NCBI GenBank assembly: GCA_026545765.1 | Contig: CM048841.1 | Location: 93,453,352-93,517,351 of the forward strand | DNA length: 64,000 nucleotides | Reading direction: 5' to 3' | Source of the DNA: Plantago major | Taxonomy: Eukaryota; Streptophyta; Magnoliopsida; Lamiales; Plantaginaceae | In this document: positions 34,313-46,150 of the stretch, in pieces | Layout of the letters: each line of letters starts with the position of its first letter | Numbering within the stretch: position 1 is the first letter of the stretch | Program-made: the position numbers and the translations under genes | The notes under the pieces: generated by a model | Database searches by the model: none | The model's input: the letters and a program-made list of their open reading frames with translations, nothing else | What the model was told of the DNA's origin: nothing

Positions 34313-36002
34313 ATGGATTTGGAAGAGTTTCGTTCTTTCGTGTTGGATTCAGGCATTGATGTTTGGACATGGATAGACTTGGCAATCTCCATGGCTTCTA
34401 CTGATTATGAACATGAGCTCAAGAACAGAAGAGATGGGATTATACATAAGCTTTACAGTACTCCAACTCTTCCACAGTGTCAGAATTGTGAAAAAATCAA
34501 GCAAAAAAATGACTTGGATTGTGATGATCATAACATTGAGATATTGCAAGAGGAAGAAGATGGACAGATGAAAGTTGTTCAGATCAAGAATCTCTTAGAT
34601 GATCAGAACCAGGTCTGTTTAGCTGTGTGTTCAATGTTCTTGAATTTTTCATTTAATGCAGTTATAAAACTTTGTTTCTTGAGGTGTAACTGAAATTTTT
34701 TCCAGGTTGAGAGTAATTTGATTGGGTTGCTTCAGAGCCTAGTTGACATGGATATTACATTCAATGTACTCAAGGTGTGTCATTTACTCTAGACAACTTT
34801 TAAAAGTGACATTTTCTTTTTCATTTTAGTTTATACGAGTTTAAAATCAGCTACCTTATCAACTATCAATAAAAACACTATCAACTAGCTAGATTATCAA
34901 TATCAACTAGTTTTGCTAAACCAAGACATTATGGTACTCTTTTATGACTCGGTGTTGATGGTACTTGGTTAGGAAACTGACATTGGAAGGCATGTCACTC
35001 AGTTTCGAAAGCATTCTTCTAGTGAAGTTCGTAGATTGGTCAAGATTCTTGTGAGGTTAGTCTAAAATTACATGTTTTTCGAATCCGGTTGTTTGATGGA
35101 ATTGAATTTTAAGAGTGTGATGAAATATGGTACAGGAAATGGAAAGATACAGTTGATGAATGGGTGAAAATGAATTCATCTGTACTAGAAGAAGTGGCTC
35201 AACTCAATGGTAAGATAATAAAGATCTCTTTTTTTTCCCAGTTAAGATTGTTTCAAGATTATGTTCCAACTGTTCTTTTTATAGGTGATAGAGAACCATG
35301 CCATGAATCAAACCAGTACAAGAACATTAACCAGCAAAATGGAATCAGAGAGGAAGTGTTTCCAGATGCACCAGATGCTAATTCTCCCTGTAATTTCACT
35401 GCACAGAATGTAAGTGTACATACTTTTCTTGAAAAGGGAAGTTAAAAACTGCTTTTTTGTGCAATTTGATTGTGCTAAAAAGTGATTATTGCTATGCAAA
35501 ATGGTAAAACATTATTGTTCTGAGTGATTTTTTTGCTAACTTTCATGTATAGCAGGGAAAGGTTAGAGATAAAAACAGTGAATTCAAAGCTAAAAAGCGC
35601 ATCCAAAGTGATCACCAACAAGATCAACTTGGTGAGAGTATATTCTTTACTTTTGTCTTGTCATTTTTCCCTTTTGATCTACCTCACAAAATTATCTGGT
35701 TTTTCACTACAAAAGTGTCGAATAAATGTAGTAGTAGTAGTGGTCGCCGTACTACTAGTAGTGGTAGTAGTAGTAGTAGTCGTCGTCCTTGTCGTAGTAG
35801 CAGCGGTCCTTGTCGTAGTTGTCGTAGTGGTGATGGACTGGTGGTAGTGGTAGTGGTAGAAGAATCTAAATGTACTTTCACTTGTGTACTTTCAGGCAAG
35901 AAACCAAGAACAGAACATGTACTAGACTTTCAGCACATTCCAAGAACAACAAAGAGCACTCTAGTTACTAGCAACAGAGGCAGTGTCCCCGTAAAATTCT
36001 GA
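34313..36002 (+). CDS. MED26C: TFIIS N-terminal (LW) domain protein, Mediator subunit 26c-like
   Basis: Seven exons: 34313-34612, 34706-34774, 34973-35055, 35136-35209, 35285-35409, 35556-35631 and 35896-36002; 834 nt and 277 residues with consistent phases. The N-terminus (MDLEEFRSFVLDSGIDVWTW, ASTDYEHELKNRRDGI-HKLY) matches plant MED26c. Residues about 101-185 form the four-helix LW domain: NLIGLLQSLVDMDITFNVLK, ETDIGRHVTQFRKHSS, VRRLVKILVRKWKDTVDEWV. In Mediator and TFIIS this domain binds elongation factors such as TFIID and SEC partners. The C-terminal third is polar and probably disordered. The protein is shorter than the Arabidopsis homolog I recall (about 350). Exon 6 has a tandem acceptor, so a one-glutamine variant is possible. 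The start is the first ATG; the in-frame GTG 12 bp upstream is not used. Confidence 0.9.
35728..35867. repeat. Degenerate GTA/GTC trinucleotide tract in MED26c-like intron 6
   Basis: About 140 bp made almost wholly of GTA, GTC, GTG triplets, interrupted by short blocks such as ccttgtcg. It lies in the last intron, ending about 30 bp before the acceptor of exon 7. Confidence 0.9.
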
Positions 36003-38766
36003 TTATTACCGCGGTAACAACTTTTTCCTGATTGTCTAATTCGAATCCCTAATCGGGTTTTCTTTCTTTGTATCGAATAATCAACAATTCTACATTGTGC
36101 AGAAGGATGAGTAATGGTTGCATGAAGAAGTGCATTGATCTTGAGCATTGAGAAATTGGATGAGTGTGTTTTGAAGAGTTGGCATGTGAGAGTATTAAGT
36201 GAATGGTGGTGCAGTAAGTATGACCAGATGCATTGGGGCTTTAGGCTTTTTTGTTCAATAGTGGACAAATAGCTGCTGCTATAAAGGGTGGGGGCACCAT
36301 AACATGCAAGTGTACATATTGGGACTAGACCACATCATTCGTACTCCTTCCGGTCTTTTAAAAGCTTTACAAATAGACTTTTTTTTTTCAAACTTTGACC
36401 GTAAATACGCTCAAACTACACGACAAAAAAATATAATAAAATTATATTATCAAAATAAATTAAGTATATTTTACTAATATAACTTTATTTTATACTTTTT
36501 GCGTGTAATTTACGAGTAATTTACTGTTGAAGTTCGAAAAAAAAGTCTTCTTAAGAAGCTTTTAAAGTACCAAAGGTAGTATTAAATAGCCAACCTAGCC
36601 TTTATTTTTTTTGAATTAAGAGACCGATGTTAATTCTTGATGTTTTTAAGTTAAATCCCGATATATCTTGTTTTAACATTGATATTCCGCGAGTTTTTCT
36701 TTTGTCTCTCTCAAATTGTTGCCATGATACTCCTTCGGGGAAAAAAGAGAGTGAGTCAAGAATCAAAATACATACACGAGATATTTTCAACTAGTAATTA
36801 GTGGATGCAATTCACATTGATGTGTTAACCAACAAAGTTAAAGAGATTTTACAAGTCTCCCTAATGGTGATGGTGATGGTGTTTCTATTAGATGAATGTT
36901 TTCGTTGAATAGGTAAATATGATGCAGTAAATGTTTTTAACCTACTCTAATGTTGTATGTCTTGTATTCATCTAATGGTCTTATTCATTTATACCATTAT
37001 TGATTTTAATTACTATGATTTAATGTACAAAGATATCTAATAGTACTAGGTTTAATACCATACAATCTCACATTAAAACTAACCCACGTGATTTATGTGT
37101 TATGCCGTACAATACATAAAACATGATTTCGGTGTAACATAGACTAAAATCCTTTAATCATGGGTGGACAATACAATCTCTTGGCTTGATAATGTTAAGA
37201 TCCGCCGAAATATGTGATTCCTTGAAGCATTAGTGTTGGGGTCAAAGAACACTAGTTGCAAAAGGTGCATAGTATATCAAAATCAAACAAGGCATGATGC
37301 ATGATTCGCTTTAAGAATCTTGAGGCAACAAGGCTAAGAAATTGCATTGACCAGACAAGTGCAAGTTAAGTGGATCTCCTTTATTTACGGCCCTTGTTGT
37401 TAACCGTGTCAACTCACATGATATGCACATTGGGTGGGTTCGTTTCCATATACAAAAGAAGGGACACTCCAATCATCATATCATGTAGTAATGAATTCAT
37501 TCTTTCAAGATAAAAGAAACAAGATTATCATCTGCCACATGCTTTGCTGCCCAACTTCTTCAATTCTTAGCCTTACATTTATCTAATGATTTCGAGTGCC
37601 AATACATCGCGTACACATATATATAAACAGCCAATACACGACTGACTAATGTTTGGATCATTTATCTAATCAAATTTGCTTTTGCCTGCAGATTGTTTTT
37701 GTCCAAGTTTGCTGATTGTAAGAATGAAGACAGATTTTGCTCTGCAGAAGCTGCATACTCTGGTAGAAGCAGAGCAAGTAATTCCAAGACCAGACCATTT
37801 CAATGCAGACAGGCAAATTTAGTAATGCTGCACACTGGATGGATTCATAGCTACGACAAAAGCCGTTGTTTAGTAGTAACACAAAATACTGGATAGTCTC
37901 TGCAAGATTTAAATAACACCAAAGCTAGGCATCTTATCGCACTAGTAAACGATAGCTTCAACAACAGAATAGGCATTCCAGCATTAATACCTAGGTTTCA
38001 CGGAGAACAGAAAGGAAGCTAGAACATAAAATTCTCTGATACCGTAGACACTGCCAGAGAAAGATTACCTCAATTCTTCGTTGTTTATCGTTTTTAACTA
38101 CACAGCTAGTTACAATCATTGTCTTGTTACTCAACAATTACACAATTTATCCAGAGCAATGCCTCAATATAGTTGTGGCCATATAAACAACAAATGAGTT
38201 TAAAAACATTCTGCAGTATTTTATGTAACAGTTCTCATTTGAACTCTTCACAGAAACAAGAACTACGAGAATATCTCAATCGATGTGAAGAAGGATATCT
38301 GGATCCAGTCATAACTTACCATGCTCTTCAATAACCCCCAAGTCAAAAGTCGGTACCGCCTGTTCCTTTCCTGACGCAAAGAAGTCGGGAACTGGAAAGA
38401 AGAAAAGTTAAGACACAAATTAACTGAAAATTACAGCATTACTAGATTCATTCCCCATGAAAAAGATATGTAAAAGAATTCAGAAGTATCTTCCCATAGA
38501 AAAGATGGCTCAACACCCCAACGCCAACTCAATGATTCGATTGGGCAATCGAGTGACAAGCCCAATTTCTGGACATAAATAAATATTAAAAAGCTTTAAA
38601 TTAATAGAGGAATAACAGTTTTGACGATAAATTCAGAACCATGAATGATCTATTAATTTTTAAATAATAAGTTGAGAAATCAGTAACAAAATGCGGGAGA
38701 AATAATACCTATAAATTTCATATAATGCATGCCAGGGTCATCACCAGATGGTTGGGCCATACAAAC
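36003..38766. other. Intergenic region between MED26c-like and RH42 genes
   Basis: Convergent 3' flanks. A MITE lies at 36344-36579. A CT/TA-rich stretch follows. No protein gene is supported between 36600 and 38766, although 38300-38766 is probably the 3'UTR of RH42. Confidence 0.45.
36344..36579. mobile_element. Stowaway-type palindromic MITE
   Basis: 236-bp element whose two halves are long inverted repeats (ctccttccggtcttttaaaagc against ctacctttggtactttaaaagc, then aaatagactttttttttc against gaagactttttttt) with TA at each side. Confidence 0.8.
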
Positions 38767-41700
38767 TTAAACAACAGAATAACGACCAGGTTGTGCTGAA
38801 CCAGGAAGTGAGGATGATTGACTTGTGATCTCCTCCAAAACCCGCTTGAGGTGTGATTTCGCATGCTTGACAGATTGCTCAGTAGGGCCCTCAATGAACA
38901 AGTAGAGCTTTCTGTCCGTTGATCCTGGAACCTTGCCGGGTGGGTAAAATTGCCCACGGGTCGTGATAGCAGCCCCAGTAAATTCCGAAATTGGGCCAAG
39001 TGTTTCCTTGTGTGTGACTTTCCAACGAGCATTTTGTGGAAAGTCATTTATTTCCAGCTCTGCTTCATAATGTTCAGGCATGATATCAATAATAATCTTT
39101 GCAATATTACGTTGCAAATTAATGGCAGCTTGTGCAGCCCTAGCAGCTGCATCATTACTAGGGTCGACCAACACAGGCAATGGATTTGGCATGATCTGGG
39201 CCGTACGAGATGTGTCATTACTGACTTTTTTAACATCATCTTCCGAATCTGAATCTGATTTATCATCTTCAAACCCATACCCTTTAGCCTGAGCTTTTTT
39301 CGCGGCTTTTCTCACTTCATCCTCCTCTTCATTAAATTTAAAACCACTACCACCATAACCTGTCCCAGGACGATGCTCGACGCCCTGGTTGACCTTCGCC
39401 ATAAATCCATCGGCAAGGGCCTTTAGGTCAGCAGGGACACTCTGCTCAGATAGTTCAAGGGCTTTGACCAAATCTGGTGCATATCTCGCATCATCCTCCG
39501 AAACAAACGTGATAGCACAGCCTTTTTTACCAGCACGGCCTGTCCTACCAACACGATGAACATAATCCTCATAGTGGTTTGGGACATCAAAGTTAATGAC
39601 TAGTTCAAGATCCTTCACATCTAAACCCCTAGCAGCAATACTTGTAGCTATCAACAAGTTGCAGACATTGCTCTTAAAATCAGCTAGAGTAGATTCACGG
39701 TCTGTCTGATCCTTTGCCCCATGAAGAGAGAGGCACGGGTATCCAGCCTTGAGTAAATCCTTAAACAAAGCATCACATTTCTCTTGCGAATGGACAAAGA
39801 TAAGAACTTTTCCCTTTTCATACCATTCTCCAAGTAGTTCCAGGAGTCGAAAGAATCTGTCACTTTCTGGCCTAACCTCAACTAGTTGGGTTATATCTTT
39901 GTTGACAACACTCCTCCCACCAACCTGTATTCCAACAGGTTTGTTCAACACTTTCTGAGCCAAAATTTCAACTTGACGTGGGAAAGTGGCAGAAAAAAGC
40001 ACGGTTTGGCGACCTGGCTGTATATTTTGAACAATTCTTGTAATCTGGGGTTCAAATCCCATATCAAACATCCTGTCAGCTTCATCCATGACCAAGTAAG
40101 TCACACGACGCAGATTAGTGATTTTCCCGGCACTGGTACATAGAATGTCAATCATTCTACCTGGTGTGCAAACAACAATTTCAGCACCACGTTTCAAGTC
40201 GCTGATTTGCTGAGCAACCCCAGAACCGCCATAGACAGGCACACAGGTCAGACCCAATACTTTTGTGAACTTCCTGATGTCACTATGAATTTGCTGGACA
40301 AGCTCTCTCGTGGGAGCCATGATAAGCCCAATAGGTCCATCTCCAGACATCAAAGGGGGTTGATCTTTGATATGCCTCAACATCGGTAGGACAAATGCAA
40401 GGGTTTTCCCAGAGCCTGTCTTTGCAATACCAATGCAGTCTCGGCCACTCATAATTATAGGCAAAGCCTGTGCTTGGATAGACATGGGTTTTTCATAATT
40501 CAGCTTCTTTATAGTATCCAAAATTTTAGTCGACAATCCAGTCTGGTGCCACGTTTTGATAGGCTTGGGGACATCCTTTCCCCGTATCTTCAGCTCCAGC
40601 TCTTCCCTGTATGCAGCAACTTCTTTGGGTGTCATCCTGGCAATCTCCTTCACTTCAGTATAGAAATTCTTCCGGAAGTAAGGATAATCAATTTTTGAGT
40701 GGTCAACAATCAACAACTTCTCAACCTTGGTCTTCTTTACCCGTTTCATAAACTCTTCATCATCTTCATCCTCCACATTATTTTCTTCATCCTCAGGATC
40801 TTCATAGTCTGAATCAGAATCCTCTCCCGGAATAATTCTTCCCATGGCTTTCTGTGTGCCCCTTTTTGATTGCTGAGAAGTTGTTTTACCATTTTTTTCA
40901 ACCAGGTCAGCGCCAGAATCACTAGCCACAAGAAGGGCACTGTTGTTCAGATTTTCAACTTCAGGCAAAACAACAGAATTCATAAATGCATCTAAAGGGT
41001 CAATTTCATCGTCGTCAACAGCATGATCGACACCATTAGGCAGAGCAGGCGCAGTCTCATTTACAGAGTCAACAGCCATGTCATCACCAGCATCACCACT
41101 GGTGTTGATAACTCCATCCTCGTCCACATCCATAGCTGATTTTCCATCAGGGTCTGCTTCTTCATCATCGGATTCCCCTTCCAGGGTCCATGCCTTGCCA
41201 GACTTAGGTCCATCTCCATTATCTTCAGCATCACCCTTCTCTCTCTCAGATTCCTCTTTTCTTCGTAACTCTTGCCACTCCTGTACCCTTTTTCTCCTTT
41301 TCTCCATCTCATCATCCAGTCTCTTCTGCTCTTCCTCCATATCTTCCTCACGAGTCTTCTCCTTTCCGGACCCCAATTCATCATCTCCCTTTCTACTAAC
41401 CTCTTGACTCTTTTCCCTATGCCGGTCCTGCTTGCTACTTCGTTCCACGTCGCGATTCTGATTATCATCCTCCTTCCTCCGCCTTTTCTTTTCCTTCTCC
41501 TTCAACACATGCTCCTCATCACTACTGTATGACCTTCCACGACGCTTTTCTCTTTCTCGATGCTTACTCCTCTCTTTCCTCTCCCTCTCTTTCTCCTTCT
41601 CCCTCCGTTCTCTCTCCCGCTCCTTCTCCCGTTCCCTCTCCCTTTCCTTCTCCTTAACTCTCTTATCCCTCTCCTTCTCCCTTTCCCGATCTTCCCTATC

Positions 41701-41961
41701 CCTATCCTTATCTCTTCCCTTACTCTTCTCTCGGGGGGCTCTTTCATCGTCACGATCCCGGTCCTTGTCACGGTGCCTATCCCTATGCTTATCATCATCA
41801 ACACTCTTCTCCCTTTCGTGGCGGCTCGAGCGGCCCCTATCCCTACCATTCCTATCCTTTTCACGATCCCTATCCTCTCTACTATCCCTATCACGGGTAC
41901 TCCTCTTCGTCTCTTCCTTCTCAGAAGCCTCCCTTCTAGATTTGCGCTTCGGCTCTTCCAT
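38767..41961 (-). CDS. RH42: DEAD-box RNA helicase RH42 (Prp5-like splicing factor)
   Basis: Uninterrupted 1064-codon frame. Residues 1-250 are an extreme Arg/Asp/Glu/Lys-Ser region with RD, RE and ER runs typical of splicing helicases; 250-430 is acidic. The helicase core follows: Q motif region KPMSIQAQALPI, motif I AKTGSGKT (about 513-520), PTRELVQQ, TPGR, motif II DEAD (about 626), SAT (about 656), ARGLDVKDLELVINFD, and motif VI HRVGRTGR (about 802). The C-terminal domain ends PGRYSVV as in the RH42/Prp5 group. Yeast Prp5 remodels U2 snRNP before branch-site pairing; the Arabidopsis homolog RCF1/RH42 keeps splicing accurate in the cold. A 5'UTR intron is visible (42122-41997; AAG|GTTTCA to CGCCAG|GATTC). 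Length is slightly under the Arabidopsis protein. Confidence 0.97.
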   Translation of the reverse strand: MEEPKRKSRREASEKEETKRSTRDRDSREDRDREKDRNGRDRGRSSRHEREKSVDDDKHRDRHRDKDRDRDDERAPREKSKGRDKDRDREDREREKERDKRVKEKEREREREKERERERREKEKERERKERSKHREREKRRGRSYSSDEEHVLKEKEKKRRRKEDDNQNRDVERSSKQDRHREKSQEVSRKGDDELGSGKEKTREEDMEEEQKRLDDEMEKRRKRVQEWQELRRKEESEREKGDAEDNGDGPKSGKAWTLEGESDDEEADPDGKSAMDVDEDGVINTSGDAGDDMAVDSVNETAPALPNGVDHAVDDDEIDPLDAFMNSVVLPEVENLNNSALLVASDSGADLVEKNGKTTSQQSKRGTQKAMGRIIPGEDSDSDYEDPEDEENNVEDEDDEEFMKRVKKTKVEKLLIVDHSKIDYPYFRKNFYTEVKEIARMTPKEVAAYREELELKIRGKDVPKPIKTWHQTGLSTKILDTIKKLNYEKPMSIQAQALPIIMSGRDCIGIAKTGSGKTLAFVLPMLRHIKDQPPLMSGDGPIGLIMAPTRELVQQIHSDIRKFTKVLGLTCVPVYGGSGVAQQISDLKRGAEIVVCTPGRMIDILCTSAGKITNLRRVTYLVMDEADRMFDMGFEPQITRIVQNIQPGRQTVLFSATFPRQVEILAQKVLNKPVGIQVGGRSVVNKDITQLVEVRPESDRFFRLLELLGEWYEKGKVLIFVHSQEKCDALFKDLLKAGYPCLSLHGAKDQTDRESTLADFKSNVCNLLIATSIAARGLDVKDLELVINFDVPNHYEDYVHRVGRTGRAGKKGCAITFVSEDDARYAPDLVKALELSEQSVPADLKALADGFMAKVNQGVEHRPGTGYGGSGFKFNEEEDEVRKAAKKAQAKGYGFEDDKSDSDSEDDVKKVSNDTSRTAQIMPNPLPVLVDPSNDAAARAAQAAINLQRNIAKIIIDIMPEHYEAELEINDFPQNARWKVTHKETLGPISEFTGAAITTRGQFYPPGKVPGSTDRKLYLFIEGPTEQSVKHAKSHLKRVLEEITSQSSSLPGSAQPGRYSVV

Positions 41962-41996
41962 ATTCTAAATTTACCAAACTAATACAAACACGAATC

Positions 41997-42122
41997 CTGG
42001 CGAAAACAATTCAAAATCAAAAAAAAAAGAAAGAAAAAGACTATGAAATCACTCACAAGCTGAAAGTACCGATAAAGTAATGCGAGAAAGGAATTCAAGA
42101 ATTGAAGGGAAAGAATTGAAAC
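41997..42122 (-). other. RH42: 5'UTR intron of RH42
   Basis: On the minus strand a donor AAG|GTTTCAATTC is followed by a strong pyrimidine tract and an acceptor CGCCAG, 35 bp before the RH42 start codon. The leader exon upstream ends near 42190. Confidence 0.6.
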
Positions 42123-42199
42123 CTTGATTTGAAGAAGCTCTGCAATTGCTGTGAAGAAAGAAGATAATGGTTTTGGAACCCTAATCGAGCTGAGCCTGT

Positions 42200-44615
42200 G
42201 TCCTTATTTTCCTTTCCTTTTGTTTCCTGATTTGTTTATTCGGTTTCTTTCTTTCTTACTTAACACATAGGCAAACTTCTATGTTTTCACATAAGTCCAA
42301 ACACCCCACTAGAATTTGGAGTTGAAGACCTCATAAATTTAATTTGCTTGCAATTATATCCCATATTCCACACCGTTAGTTAACGTGTAATAAAAGTACT
42401 GCTTTGTAGCATCTAGGGCTTTGTTCTTTTCGTCTGAACACAACTGAACTATTCGAACTGAATTTAATTGTAATATAAAAAACAACTAAACATAACTGAA
42501 CTGAACTAAATGAATCTGAACTGAAATTAATGAGTTTTCAGATGAACATAGCTTAAATGGCACATATTATTACTTTTATATTTGTCTTTGATGAAGTGTC
42601 AAATTTCCATTTTTATTTACTATTATGTTGACTTTGCCCCACACATGATACATTCACGTTCAAACGTAAACGTAAGATATGATATTTAATGTGAAATGAA
42701 TAGATTAAATGGTATATTAATACATTAGGTTTTCAATTAAATGACTTGCTTGCTTCAATATGCTTGTAATATATAATGTGTTAGACCGATTCCAACACAT
42801 GCTCATAATATAAATGTTTTTTTTTACGCGTTTACCTAATTTTTTTAACTTGGTCGATGTGTGATTTGGATGCGTATCAAGTATTATATAATGTCTAACT
42901 AGTACTAACATGTGGTGATGCCACAGTATAGTTTACTTTTAATAATAAATAGAAATGTGACAATTAAATAATTTAATCGAGAAAATAAGATAGTCAAAAT
43001 TCATGCATAACGTTAGTCGTGGTTAATGTTGGTAGTCATTCTTCATCCAATATTATATCATTGAGTGTTTATTTATGTTAACTATAGAGAATGTAAAATA
43101 GGGTCTCCACTGCATCTAACTTGTTAATTAAGAATGATATATGTTTTTTTTTTACAAAAAAATCTATCTCTCAAACGGAATAAAAATAAAATACAAAAGT
43201 ATACAACACAATCAATAGAGTTGTTCCCAACAATCTCGCGGTAATATGTGTTCACCCCACCACACACACAAAAAAAAATATTATACAAACGTAATTTCAC
43301 ATGTTACGGTTATTTTTTCTAACCCACCTGCCTCAAGAACCCCATGCATGGTATGCATCACCCCACCAAAGACACAAAAATTACCCGTTATGGATGAAGT
43401 AAAGAGAAGATAGAAGAGAGTTTTCCCGCCTAGAGAGTAACCTCCCCCGTCATGGAGATCAAGAAAGTACAAAGAAGATTGAAGACATTTTTCCCGCCTA
43501 GAAAGTATCTGCTGATCCCCCGGGCTCGTTATTGAGATCAGGAAAGTAGAGAGAAGATCTAATAGAGTTTCCCCATCTAGAGAGTATCATATCCCCCAGG
43601 CCCGTTATGTATCAAGAAAGTAGAGAAGATCGAGGAGCGTTTCCCCGCCCAGAGAGTATATGCAACCCCCCCCCCCCCCCCCCCGGAAAAAATGTAATTT
43701 TTACTAACTTAATCATAAAATGTTGCGGTCGGATCTTGTAATAAATGTATGGAACGGGTTTGAGTATATACCAGACCGGACCTGAACATCATTATTTCGA
43801 TCATAGAGAAGAGAAACCTTACACCTCATCCTACCGATCGAATCTTATACATAAAGAAAATGAAATTGAAAGTATTCAGAAGTAAAATGTTGTTGATAGA
43901 CATGTAAAGATCAACACACCACCAATTAGCTCACGTGTGTCTCTTCTATCTTCTGGAACTGAAAAGGCACATCTAGTACACGATTCATAGAACATTCTTA
44001 AGAAGATCAGTTGAAGGGACTATGTCAAGCATAGATCCAAATGTCCTCCTATCTGAATTCATGCCCATTAAGAAAATTAGTGTGTGGGTGGCGATTATGA
44101 TGGAAATATGGGATTTAGAAGATTTGATTGATCACATTTATAAATAGTTAGAAAGGTTGAATATCATTGGCAGAATTATGTAACCAAAATTAGATTAAAA
44201 TTGTACAGGTAACATAACCAAATACGCATTAACTTGGCATCAAAAAATAAATTTACCCTGATTATATATTATTTTATAATTTTATAATCTAAAAAAATGA
44301 AAGAATTTTTCACATTGATTTGGGGCCAAAGTACTATAGCTAGAATTGATAATAAAAACTGGTCTTTATAATATATAGATAGATCTCATCTTTGAATGCC
44401 TAAAAATTGAAAATTAATTTATTACTTTATTCTTTACCTTCTCACCTCTTCTACTTTATTCACTATCTCCTACGATTATTCACTATCTTTCATACATAAG
44501 TATTTAGAGAAAAGTCGAAACCTAAATTCAAAAATAAAAAAGAAACGTAGAGAGTTAATACAACTTAAAATGAATTTATTTTTACATTAATTTTGTATTT
44601 GAAAATGTCCAAGTA
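42200..44615. other. AT-rich gene-free region
   Basis: No coding signal. It contains the tandem repeat at 43376-43690 and, around 44420-44545, remnants of Stowaway-like tactttattcac words. Otherwise nothing recognised. Confidence 0.5.
43376..43690. repeat. Four diverged ~78-bp tandem units ending in a C19 run
   Basis: Each unit contains a version of gatcaagaaagtagagaaga, then gagtttccccgcctagagag, then a stretch of C with ggcccgttat. Copies begin near 43395, 43450, 43530 and 43605. The last unit ends in 19 consecutive C (43666-43684), probably expanded from the shorter C runs in the earlier units. Confidence 0.8.
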
Positions 44616-45694
44616 ATTCACTACAAGAAATCCGGCATTTAGCGACGGACAATAGCGACGGAATCTATCCGTCGCTATTTAGCGACGGATTGAGCGAATT
44701 CGCTCAATCCGTCTCTAATCCGTCGCTATATTAGCGACGGATGTTTTTCCGTCGCTATTTGGCGACGGATGAAAAAGTCCGTCGTTATTTAGGGACGGAT
44801 ATCAAATCCGTCCCTAAATAAGTTGACCGGATTAAAAAAAATAATAATAAAAATAAAATTGTAAATAGCGACGGATCGCGATCCGTCGCTATTTAGCGAC
44901 GGATAGCTATCCGTCGCTAAAATCAATATGTATGCTTCGTCTCCAGCAGCAGAATCATTTTCTGCGTTTTTCTTCTCTTCCTTCTTCAATCGCGATATCC
45001 AAATTCCGGCCAAATCTCGACCGTTCCGGTCAATTTCGGAGTCTTCTCGAAGCCTGTGGAACAAGGAGCTCGTGTGGTCAATAAATTTCACCTTTTTTCA
45101 GCTAAATCGAAGGTATAAACCGCTAAAACCCTAACTTTGCCAAATTTGGGGATTTTGTTAATTTCGACTAATTTGAGCAATTGCGTGTTTATTGTAAGTA
45201 TGTAGTAGTTAGTTAAGCTTATATTACGTAGTGTGTTAACTTTGAGATGTTCAATTGATATATTGATTGTGAATTTGGATTTTTAGTATAATGTTAAGAT
45301 GTTTGGAAGTATGTAGGGTTGTTAATTTGATATTTTCGTATATGTAGTAGGATTAGAATGATTTAGTTGAGTGTTTTGGAACCCTTACTTGTTGTCAAAA
45401 TTGGGAATTTTGTTAATTTCGACTAATTAGATGAATTGTATGTTTATGGGAGCTATAGTATACTAGCTAGTTAACTTTGTGCAATTGATATATTGATTGT
45501 GAATTTTTATTGTTAATTAGTATAATGTTAGGATGTTTGTAAGTACGTAGTAATTTTGATTCGATAAATTCGTATATATACACTAGATCATGAAGATTTA
45601 ATTAAGTGTTTTGAGACTAGTTGGTGATTATATTAACGTAAAATGCATGTTATAAATCTAATAATTGTAGACGTGTCAGGCTAATCATATAATT

Positions 45695-45787
45695 ATGAAT
45701 CCCGATCGTTCATGGATGTACCGTCGCATAGTGAATGGCAGAATTCAGTCTAGTTTTGTGGACCTACACGGCTTCTGCTCCTGGTGA
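45695..45787 (+). pseudogene. Stub of CACTA TNPD gene (transposase-associated domain)
   Basis: Thirty codons beginning MNPDRSWMYRRIVNGRI and ending HGFCSW before a stop. The motif matches the start of plant CACTA transposase-associated domains (PF13963-like) and aligns with the counterpart in copy 2 (SWMYDRTAVNDRVSRSFVE). The Cys motif, DDE domain and C-terminal domain that should follow are absent. Confidence 0.75.
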
Positions 45788-46150
45788 CTACCCCTCTGAC
45801 GGGTGTCCGTACTTGACGTTGACCGACGGTGCTACATTTCAGGGGAAACCGGTGTTGTTCCCCAATGGCAGGAACAAGTAAGTATTATGGAGTTGTAGAA
45901 CATACACTTAAGATAAATATATGTTACATGATTTTACTAATGAATATTTGTTTCTTGTTTGTCTCATTGATAACAGGTTTTGGCCTCCGGATGCCTCGGA
46001 CAAACTAGGCAAAATCTTCAGGGGGAGGCGGAGATGCTTGGAGGCGAGAAGTGGTCAAACGTCCGGACCGTATGAAGCACTTTTACTTGACGAAATGCTG
46101 TAGCTTAAATGTTACAATTAATGCTTTATTTGTTTTTTAATCATTGTGTT

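Noticed and set aside
35524-35847. Valine-rich open frame in the MED26c-like intron
   Set aside because: It is a reading of the GTA/GTC/GTG triplet tract and has no start context or homology.
37670-37896. Overlapping frames near 37.7-37.9 kb
   Set aside because: A splice-like tgcag precedes them, but no protein family or partner exons could be recognised; possibly a non-coding transcript.
41061-41982. Several open frames overlapping the start of RH42 on both strands
   Set aside because: They mirror the repetitive Arg/Glu/Asp codons of RH42 in other frames and show no independent family.
44640-44930. CRISPR-like look of regular GCGACGGA repeats
   Set aside because: Repeats are in both orientations at irregular spacing and lie at CACTA ends; they are transposase-binding arrays of a plant transposon.
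44789-45091. 100-codon open frame on the minus strand in CACTA copy 1
   Set aside because: It covers subterminal repeats and the leader on the antisense side of the element and does not resemble any transposon protein.
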